NCBI GenBank assembly: GCA_946478985.1
Contig: CAMLDZ010000079.1
Coordinates: 1 to 13,669 of the forward strand
Length of the DNA stretch: 13,669 nucleotides
Direction: 5' to 3'
Source of the DNA: an uncultured Solimonas sp.
Lineage (GTDB): Bacteria; Pseudomonadota; Gammaproteobacteria; Nevskiales; Nevskiaceae
The notes below the pieces were generated by a model that did not search any database, had not been told where the DNA came from, and worked only from the letters and a program-made list of their open reading frames with translations. Of the stretch, positions 9,002-13,669 are shown in pieces. The position numbers and the translations under genes were made by a program. Within the stretch, counting starts at the first letter, position 1. The number at the start of each line of letters is the position of its first letter.

Positions 9002-9868
9002 TCAGTCGATGCTCAGCGACTCACGCATGCCGGCCGCGGTCAGCGTGTTCTCCATCAGCATCGCCACCGTCATCGGGCCGACGCCGCCGGGCACGGGCGT
9101 GATGAAGGCGGCGCGCTGCTTCGCCGATTCGAAGTCGACGTCGCCGCAGATCTTGCCGTCGGGCAGGCGGTTGATGCCGATGTCGATCACCGTCGCACCC
9201 GGCTTGATCCACTCGCCCTGCACGAAGCGCGGCTTGCCGACCGCGGCGACGACGATGTCGGCGCGCGCGACTTCACCGGCGACATCGGCGGTGAAGCGGT
9301 GGCAGCAGGTGGCAGTGGCGCCGGCCAGCATCAGCTCCAGCATCATCGGCCGGCCGACGTGGTTGCTGGCGCCGACGACCACGGCGCGCTTGCCCTTGAA
9401 GGTCTCGCCGGCGCTCTTGAGCAGCTCGATCACGCCGAACGGCGTGCACGGCCGCAGCGCCGGCATGCGCTGCGCGAGGCGGCCGATGTTGTACGGGTGG
9501 AAGCCGTCGACGTCCTTGTCGGCGCGGATGCGCTCGGTGACGCGGGTGGCGTTGATGTGCTCCGGCAGCGGCAGCTGCACGAGGATGCCGTCGATGTCGT
9601 CGTCGGCGTTGAGGCGGTCGATCGCGCCGAGCAGCGCGGCCTCGCCGATGTCCGGCGCGAAGTGCATCGGCACCGAGCGCACGCCGACCTTGTCGCAGGT
9701 CAGGCGCTTGTTGCGGACGTAGATTTCCGAGGCCGGATCGGCGCCGACCAGCACCGTCGCCAGTGCGGGTGCGCGCAGGCCGGCGGCGATGCGTGCGGCG
9801 ACGGCGGTACGGACACGTTCATGGACGGTGGCGGCGACGGCCTTGCCGTCGATCAGTTTGGCGCTCAA
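9002..9868 (-). CDS. folD: Bifunctional methylenetetrahydrofolate dehydrogenase / cyclohydrolase
   Basis: FolD is a cytoplasmic NADP-dependent enzyme that converts 5,10-methylene-THF to 10-formyl-THF in two steps, supplying one-carbon units for purine and fMet-tRNA synthesis. The 288-residue length is typical. The N-terminal catalytic domain has YVRNK with the catalytic Lys54, the [11 protein letters not shown] stretch with Gln98, and [14 protein letters not shown]. The Rossmann domain has [13 protein letters not shown] (163-175), and the C-terminal motif is [18 protein letters not shown]. Two positions differ from the commonest motif: GAS replaces GRS at 166-168, and Leu replaces the second Lys at 56; both look tolerable. 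The start is a TTG at 9868 ([11 protein letters not shown]), where the family begins. The only longer ATG start, at 10060, would add 64 arginine-rich residues with no family likeness. It is divergent from ccmA and unrelated to it. Confidence 0.92.
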   Translation of the reverse strand: MSAKLIDGKAVAATVHERVRTAVAARIAAGLRAPALATVLVGADPASEIYVRNKRLTCDKVGVRSVPMHFAPDIGEAALLGAIDRLNADDDIDGILVQLPLPEHINATRVTERIRADKDVDGFHPYNIGRLAQRMPALRPCTPFGVIELLKSAGETFKGKRAVVVGASNHVGRPMMLELMLAGATATCCHRFTADVAGEVARADIVVAAVGKPRFVQGEWIKPGATVIDIGINRLPDGKICGDVDFESAKQRAAFITPVPGGVGPMTVAMLMENTLTAAGMRESLSID

Positions 9869-9903
9869 GCGGGTATCCGGCGGTGCGAGAAGAAGAGGCG
9901 CGT

Positions 9904-9909
9904 ATTGTA
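9904..9909 (-). promoter_or_regulatory. Candidate -10 box for folD
   Basis: TACAAT on the minus strand (9909-9904) matches TATAAT at five of six positions and ends 35 nt before the TTG start. No good -35 is seen at 16-18 nt. Its position supports the TTG start over the longer ATG frame, because that ATG would lie upstream of the promoter. Confidence 0.42.
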
Positions 9910-10000
9910 AGAGTCGCCGCGCCCGCGCATCTATGCAAAGAACTTGTCGGCGTCCCGCTGGTGGCTGCCGGGCCCCGGAAGCGCATCGCTGCAGCGTTTC

Positions 10001-10033
10001 GCGGGCTGTGCGCCTTGATGGCGGACAGCCCGC
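10001..10033. other. Strong 33-nt hairpin in the folD-ccmA intergenic region
   Basis: GCGGGCTGT (10001-10009) pairs exactly with ACAGCCCGC (10025-10033). Inside, after one G/G mismatch, CGCC (10011-10014) pairs with GGCG (10020-10023) around TTGAT. The stem is therefore 9 + 4 bp. No T-run follows on either strand. It lies about 90 nt upstream of ccmA and 130 nt upstream of folD on the other strand. It could be an operator, a leader structure of either gene, a remnant repeat unit or a small RNA element. The rest of 9869-10121 shows no gene. Confidence 0.55.
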
Positions 10034-10121
10034 GCCAATCGCGTCGCCCGCGGCCAGCACTTAGACTACGCGCCGCTTTTTCCATCTTTCCACGAGCTGT
10101 CCACCGATCTTCAGGCGCGCC

Positions 10122-10706
10122 GTGCCGCTGCTGACCGCCGAAAAACTGACCGTCCTGCGCGGCGACCGCGAGCTGCTGCGCGGCTTCGATCTCGTGCTGG
10201 GGGCGGGCGAGCTGGTGCATCTGCGCGGTGCCAATGGCGCCGGCAAGACCTCGCTGCTGGAGACGCTGGCCGGCCTGCGCCGGCCGGGCGAGGGCAAGAT
10301 CAGGCTCAGCGACGACGAGGCGCGGCCGCACTGGCTGGGCCATCGCAACGGCCTCAACCTGCAGCTGTCGCCGCTCGACAACCTGCGCTTCTGGTGCGGC
10401 CTCAACGGCGTGGCGGCGGCCGGCATCGAGCCGGCGCTGACGCGGCTGGGCCTGCCGCCGCGGGCGCGGCACCGCGCCTGCCGGACGCTGTCGGCCGGGC
10501 AGAAGCGTCGCAGCGCCCTGGCGCGGCTGCTATTGCAGCGGCGTGCGCTGTGGCTGCTCGACGAGCCGCTCGACGGCCTCGACGCCGCCGGCCTGCAGCT
10601 GTTCGCCGAACTGATCGCCGGGCAGCTGCAGACGGGCGGGGCGGTGCTGATGACCAGCCACCAGCCGCTGCCCGGCAGCCTGGCGGCGCGCGAGCTGCAG
10701 CTGTGA
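10122..10706 (+). CDS. ccmA: CcmA, ATPase of the haem-chaperone release ABC transporter
   Basis: CcmA is the cytoplasmic ATPase of the CcmAB(CD) complex; ATP hydrolysis is needed to release haem-loaded CcmE from CcmC. The 194-residue protein is slightly shorter than E. coli CcmA (about 207). It has a single ABC domain: Walker A GANGAGKTS (36-44), an HWLGHRNGLN stretch, LSPLDNLRFW typical of CcmA, signature LSAGQKRR (123-130), Walker B LWLLDEP (143-149) and the switch His180. The start is a GTG at 10122 preceded by a weak AGG at 10113-10115; no other start lies upstream in the frame before family similarity begins. It is first in the ccm operon, and its stop overlaps ccmB by 4 nt (GTGA). Confidence 0.94.
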   Translation: MPLLTAEKLTVLRGDRELLRGFDLVLGAGELVHLRGANGAGKTSLLETLAGLRRPGEGKIRLSDDEARPHWLGHRNGLNLQLSPLDNLRFWCGLNGVAAAGIEPALTRLGLPPRARHRACRTLSAGQKRRSALARLLLQRRALWLLDEPLDGLDAAGLQLFAELIAGQLQTGGAVLMTSHQPLPGSLAARELQL

Positions 10707-11377
10707 GCCTGTTCGGCGCCAGTGCCGCGATCTTCACGCGCGAGCTGCGGCTGGCGGCGCGCGCCAAGACCGAGTGGATGATGCCGCCGCTGTTCTTCAT
10801 CATCGTCGTCACGCTGTTCGCGTTCGGCGCCAAGCCCGGTGATCCGCGCCTGGCGGCGTTCGCGCCGGCCATCGTCTGGGTCGCGGCGCTGCTGGCGGCG
10901 CTGCTGAGCCTGGAGCGGCTGTACCGCGCCGATCAGGACGACGGCAGTCTGGAGCAACTGCTGGTCAGCGCCACGCCGCTGACGCTGGCGGTCGCCGTCA
11001 AGACCTTCGTGCACTGGCTGCTCAGCGGCCTGCCGATCGTGCTGCTGGCGGCGCCGCTGGCGCTGATGCTGAACCTGCCGGCGCCGCTGGTGCTGCCGCT
11101 GGTGCTGGGCCTGCTGCTGGGCACGCCGGTGCTGAGCCTGATCGGCAGTTTCGTCGCCGCGCTGACCGTCGGCCTGCCGCGTGGCGGCGCGCTGCTGCCG
11201 GTGCTGGTGCTGCCCCTGCTGATGCCCATCGTGATCTTCGGCGCCGGCGCCGTGCGTGCCGCCGAGCAAGGCCTGGACAGCAGCGGTCCGGTATACTTTC
11301 TCGCCGCGATGCTGGCGCTGACGGTCACGCTGCTTCCCCCACTTTCCGCCGCGGCCCTGCGCAATGCCTTCGAATAG
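10703..11377 (+). CDS. ccmB: CcmB, membrane subunit of the cytochrome c maturation ABC transporter
   Basis: This 224-residue, very hydrophobic inner-membrane protein partners CcmA. About six membrane segments can be seen (roughly 28-43, 51-69, 100-123, 127-156, 163-183 and 196-217). Family features are the N-terminal FTRELRLAAR amphipathic start, the cytoplasmic loop LERLYRADQDDGSLEQLL (70-87), where CcmB contacts the ATPase, and PLLMPIVIFG in the fifth segment. Length equals the E. coli protein (about 220). The start is the GTG at 10703, whose last two bases form part of the ccmA TGA, so the two are translationally coupled. A longer open frame from 10394 is only ccmA read in another frame. 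Confidence 0.94.
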   Translation: MSLFGASAAIFTRELRLAARAKTEWMMPPLFFIIVVTLFAFGAKPGDPRLAAFAPAIVWVAALLAALLSLERLYRADQDDGSLEQLLVSATPLTLAVAVKTFVHWLLSGLPIVLLAAPLALMLNLPAPLVLPLVLGLLLGTPVLSLIGSFVAALTVGLPRGGALLPVLVLPLLMPIVIFGAGAVRAAEQGLDSSGPVYFLAAMLALTVTLLPPLSAAALRNAFE

Positions 11378-11419
11378 CCCCGATTTCCTCGGAACCGCCA
11401 CCCGAACTGTTTCGCGTCG

Positions 11420-12181
11420 ATGAACTGGACCTGGTTCCATCGCCTGGGCTCGCCGCCGAGCTTCTATGCATTCGCTGCGCGTGTGGCGCCGTGGTGCGGC
11501 TTCGGCGCGCTGCTGCTGCTGGGCTACGCCTGGTATGCCGGCCTGTTCGTCGCGCCAGAGGATTACCAGCAGAAAGACGCGTTCCGGATCATCTACGTGC
11601 ATGTGCCGGCGGCAGCGGTATCGCTGAGCCTGTACATGCTGATGGCGAGCGCCGGCGCCGTCGCGCTGATCTGGCGGATGAAACTGGCGGAGTGCGTGCT
11701 GGTGGCGACCGCGCCGGTCGGCGCCGGCTTCACCGCGCTGGCGCTGATCACCGGCATGCTGTGGGGCAAGCCCATGTGGGGCGCCTACTGGGTCTGGGAT
11801 GCGCGGCTGACGTCCGAGCTGGTGCTGCTGTTTCTCTACATCGGCGTGATCGGCCTGCAGCAGGCCTTCGACGATCGCCGCTCGGCGGCGCGCGCCTGCA
11901 GCCTGCTGGCGCTGGTCGGCGTCGTCAACGTGCCGATCGTGCACTTCTCGGTGGAGTGGTGGAACAGCCTGCACCAGGGCTCGACGATCCTGAAGCTGGG
12001 CAGGCCCTCCATCAATGCCGAGATGGCCCAGCCGCTGTACGCGGCACTGCTCGGCACCTATCTGCTCAGTGCTTACGCGATCCTGCGCGGTGCGCAGAAC
12101 GAATTGCTGCTGCGCGAGCGCAGCACGCGCTGGGTCAAGGCGCTGCTGGCGGAACTTGGCGGAGGCGCGCGTGTCCCTTGA
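11420..12181 (+). CDS. ccmC: CcmC, haem delivery protein to CcmE
   Basis: CcmC is a six-helix inner-membrane protein that holds haem at its periplasmic face and transfers it to CcmE. The 253-residue protein has the tryptophan-rich WWD-type motif WGAYWVWD (120-127) and two conserved periplasmic histidines: His61 in YVHVPAAA and His175 in VPIVHFSVEWWNSLHQG. The order of hydrophobic segments and the length (E. coli about 245) fit. The start is the ATG at 11420 (MNWTWFHRLGSPPSFY), the usual N-terminus, although no clear Shine-Dalgarno precedes it. The gap to ccmB is 42 nt, the only real gap inside the operon; I see no promoter in it. Its 3' end overlaps the ccmD start by 11 nt. Confidence 0.95.
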   Translation: MNWTWFHRLGSPPSFYAFAARVAPWCGFGALLLLGYAWYAGLFVAPEDYQQKDAFRIIYVHVPAAAVSLSLYMLMASAGAVALIWRMKLAECVLVATAPVGAGFTALALITGMLWGKPMWGAYWVWDARLTSELVLLFLYIGVIGLQQAFDDRRSAARACSLLALVGVVNVPIVHFSVEWWNSLHQGSTILKLGRPSINAEMAQPLYAALLGTYLLSAYAILRGAQNELLLRERSTRWVKALLAELGGGARVP

Positions 12182-12326
12182 AGCCTTGAGCATGGGCGGG
12201 TACGGGCTGTACGTCTGGGGCAGTTTCGGCGCTGCACTGCTGATCCACCTGTGGATTGCGCTGGCGCCGCGGCTGCGCCGCCGTGCCCTGCTCGACAGCC
12301 TGCGTGATGCGGCGGACGAAGAATGA
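12171..12326 (+). CDS. ccmD: CcmD, small membrane component of the haem-handling complex
   Basis: This is a 51-residue single-span membrane protein. After a short N-terminus comes the family signature MGGYGLYVWGSFG (8-20), a membrane segment to about residue 31, and an Arg-rich cytoplasmic end (RLRRRALLDSLRD). CcmD stabilises CcmC-CcmE and joins the CcmABC complex. I chose the GTG at 12171 because GGAGG at 12161-12165 sits 5 nt before it and the encoded MSLEALSMGGYG matches the family start; the ATG at 12192 would remove residues usually present. It overlaps ccmC by 11 nt and ccmE by 4 nt (ATGA). A gene finder restricted to ATG, or to longer genes, would miss or mis-start it. Confidence 0.9.
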   Translation: MSLEALSMGGYGLYVWGSFGAALLIHLWIALAPRLRRRALLDSLRDAADEE

Positions 12327-12853
12327 CCAAGCGACAGAAGCGGATGGTGGCGGTGCTGGCACTGCTGCTGGGCCTGGGCCTGGCGGCGACGCTCGGCTTC
12401 ACGGCCTTCCGCAAGAACATGATGTATTTCTACACGCCGAGCGATCTGCTGGCGCAGCAAGACACCGGCGATGCGCGTCTGCGCCTTGGCGGCCTGGTCA
12501 CCGCCGGCTCGCTGCGTCGTGGCGAGGGCCTGCGCGTCGACTTCACGCTGGCCGATTGCCAGAGCTCGTTGCCGGTACGCTACGACGGCATCCTGCCGGA
12601 CCTGTTCCGCGAGGGGCAGGGCATCGTCGCCACCGGGCAGATGCGCGAGGGCGTGTTCGTGGCCGACGAAGTGCTGGCCAAGCATGACGAGAACTACATG
12701 CCGCCGGAACTGGCCAAGTCGTTGAAGGGCGAGGACGGCAAGCACTCCTGCGCGCCGTTCAAATCGATGGGCGGCGAACGCCCGTCATCGCCGCCGCAGG
12801 CCGCGGCCAATGCCCCTCTCCCGCAAGGCGGGAGAGGGGAGCACCGCTCATGA
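12323..12853 (+). CDS. ccmE: CcmE, periplasmic haem chaperone
   Basis: CcmE is anchored in the inner membrane by one N-terminal segment (about 8-28) and carries haem covalently in the periplasm between CcmC and CcmF. The 176-residue protein shows the expected order: MYFYTPSDLL (34-43), the OB-fold core with RLGGLVTAGSL and VRYDGILPDLFREGQGIVATG, and the haem-binding motif AKHDENY, with His121 as the attachment site and Tyr125 as axial ligand. The family's usual length is about 150-160; here the tail after residue 150 is extended. Its last residues (about 164-172, PLPQGGRG) are encoded by a hairpin repeat at 12813-12839. The ATG overlaps the ccmD stop (ATGA), and the TGA overlaps the ccmF start (ATGA). 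Confidence 0.95.
   Translation: MTKRQKRMVAVLALLLGLGLAATLGFTAFRKNMMYFYTPSDLLAQQDTGDARLRLGGLVTAGSLRRGEGLRVDFTLADCQSSLPVRYDGILPDLFREGQGIVATGQMREGVFVADEVLAKHDENYMPPELAKSLKGEDGKHSCAPFKSMGGERPSSPPQAAANAPLPQGGRGEHRS
12813..12839. repeat. REP-like hairpin inside the 3' end of ccmE
   Basis: CCCCTCTCCCGC (12813-12824) and GCGGGAGAGGGG (12828-12839) form a perfect 12-bp stem with an AAG loop. The first 15 nt are identical to the first hairpin arm of the element after tex (8916-8930), so both belong to one repeat family. Here it is a single-hairpin copy, in frame within ccmE, ending 10 nt before the ccmF ATG. Confidence 0.85.
12838..12841 (+). promoter_or_regulatory. ccmF ribosome binding site overlapping the repeat stem
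   Basis: GGAG at 12838-12841 lies 8 nt before the ccmF ATG and is the only plausible Shine-Dalgarno. Its first two bases are the end of the repeat stem, so folding of the hairpin could compete with ribosome binding unless ribosomes finishing ccmE open it. Confidence 0.5.
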
Positions 12854-13669
12854 TTCCCGAACTCGGCCAGTTCGCGCTGATCGCCGCGCTGCTGGTAGCG
12901 CTGATCCAGGTGTTGCTGCCGGCGCTCGGCGTCGTGCGTGGCGATGCCCGGCTGATGGCGGTGGCGAAGTCGGCGGCGCAGACGCAGTTCCTGCTGGTGC
13001 TGTTCGCCTACGGCGCGCTGACCTGGGCTTTCGTGTCGCGCGACTGGTCGCTGGCCTACGTGGTCGCCAACAGCCATTCCGAGCTGCCGCTGATGTACCG
13101 CATCAGCGCGGTCTGGGGTGCGCATGAAGGCTCGATCCTGCTGTGGATGCTGATCCTCAGCGGCTGGACCGCGGCGGTATCGGTGTTCAACCGCCGCCTG
13201 CCGCTCGATCTGGTGGCGACGGCGCTGGCGGTGCTCGGCGCGGTGGCGATCGGCTTCCTGCTGTTCATCCTGCTGACATCGAATCCGTTCGAGGTCAACT
13301 TCCCGGTGCCCGGCGAAGGCCGTGATCTCAATCCGCTGCTGCAGGACCCGGGCATGGCGATCCACCCGCCGATGACCTACATGGGCTACGTCGGCTTCTC
13401 GGTGGCGTTCGCGTTTGCGCTGGCGGCGCTGATCTCCGGCCGCCTCGACACCGCCTGGGCGCGCTGGACGCGGCCCTGGACGACGACTGCCTGGCTGTTC
13501 CTCACCGCCGGCATCACGCTCGGCTCCTGGTGGGCCTATCACGAACTCGGCTGGGGCGGCTGGTGGTTCTGGGATCCGGTCGAGAACGCCTCGTTCATGC
13601 CCTGGCTGGTCGGCACGGCGCTGATCCACTCGCTGGCGGTGACCGAGAAGCGCGGCCAGCTCAAGGCCT
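12850..13669 (+). CDS. ccmF: CcmF, cytochrome c haem lyase subunit (5' part only)
   Basis: CcmF is a large inner-membrane protein (about 650 aa in the family) that takes haem from CcmE and, with CcmH/CcmI, attaches it to CXXCH motifs of apocytochrome c. The first 273 residues are present and the gene runs off the right edge. They include the N-terminal membrane segments, YRISAVWGAHEGSILLW (83-99), the DPGMAIHPPMTYMGYVGFS stretch with conserved His172, and the WWD domain GWGGWWFWDPVENASFMPW (234-252), followed by His260. The start is the ATG at 12850, overlapping the ccmE stop in an ATGA. The next genes would be expected to be a thioredoxin-like ccmG/dsbE and ccmH, outside this window. Confidence 0.96.
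   Translation, partial: MIPELGQFALIAALLVALIQVLLPALGVVRGDARLMAVAKSAAQTQFLLVLFAYGALTWAFVSRDWSLAYVVANSHSELPLMYRISAVWGAHEGSILLWMLILSGWTAAVSVFNRRLPLDLVATALAVLGAVAIGFLLFILLTSNPFEVNFPVPGEGRDLNPLLQDPGMAIHPPMTYMGYVGFSVAFAFALAALISGRLDTAWARWTRPWTTTAWLFLTAGITLGSWWAYHELGWGGWWFWDPVENASFMPWLVGTALIHSLAVTEKRGQLKA

Noticed and set aside
10015..10019. TTGAT upstream of ccmA as half of an FNR/Anr box, attractive for a cytochrome operon.
   Set aside because: The required ATCAA after 4 nt is absent (GACAG follows). The bases are the loop of the 33-nt hairpin.
9869..10060. An extended N-terminus for FolD from the ATG at 10060.
   Set aside because: The 64 extra residues are low-complexity and unlike any FolD, and the frame crosses the likely folD promoter and the 33-nt hairpin.
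10061..12745. An 894-codon minus-strand open frame opposite ccmA-ccmE.
   Set aside because: It lies wholly opposite recognisable genes, its translation is Gln/Arg/His-rich low complexity, and such frames arise routinely from GC-rich codon bias.
12694..13629. A 311-codon minus-strand open frame opposite ccmE and ccmF.
   Set aside because: It is antisense to well-supported Ccm genes, and its product is an Arg/Gln-rich artefact.

Overview
The window is GC-rich chromosomal DNA from a gammaproteobacterium. The gene set (yheS, darP/yjgA, tex, folD and a System I cytochrome c maturation operon), the sequence character of the proteins and the abundance of CTCTCCCGC-type hairpin repeats point towards the Xanthomonadales/Nevskiales side of the class. 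That placement is an inference from recall, not a search result. The genes look like conserved core genes. I see no transposase, integrase, CRISPR array, tRNA or rRNA, and no obvious horizontally acquired island.

Layout. (1) 1-524, minus strand: 5' part of a signal-peptide-bearing, glycine-rich, probably outer-membrane protein running off the left edge. (2) 662-2554, minus: the ribosome-associated ABC-F ATPase YheS. (3) 2695-5825, plus: a flagellar filament cassette, with a sigma-28 type promoter followed by fliC (flagellin), a hairpin, flaG and fliD (filament cap). (4) 5831-6400, minus: darP (yjgA, DUF615), converging on fliD with only 5 nt between stop codons. (5) 6557-8899, plus: tex, an RNA-binding transcription accessory protein, divergent from darP. 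(6) 8904-8998: a composite hairpin repeat between the convergent tex and folD. (7) 9002-9868, minus: folD, with a TTG start. (8) 9869-10121: divergent intergenic region holding a strong unexplained hairpin at 10001-10033. (9) 10122-13669, plus: ccmA-B-C-D-E-F, with ccmF cut by the right edge.

How the genes work together. CcmAB is the ABC transporter that releases holo-CcmE from CcmC. CcmC, with the small CcmD, loads haem onto His121 of CcmE, and CcmF then attaches the haem to apocytochrome c. Overlapping starts and stops (ccmA/B, C/D, D/E, E/F) indicate one translationally coupled operon. FliC, FlaG and FliD build the external flagellar filament and its cap. The other genes are unrelated housekeeping functions in translation, ribosome assembly, transcription and one-carbon metabolism.

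I did not find a convincing undescribed system. The most interesting signals are non-coding: a repeat hairpin that encodes the tail of CcmE and overlaps the ccmF ribosome binding site, the 33-nt hairpin between folD and ccmA, and the three-hairpin element after tex.
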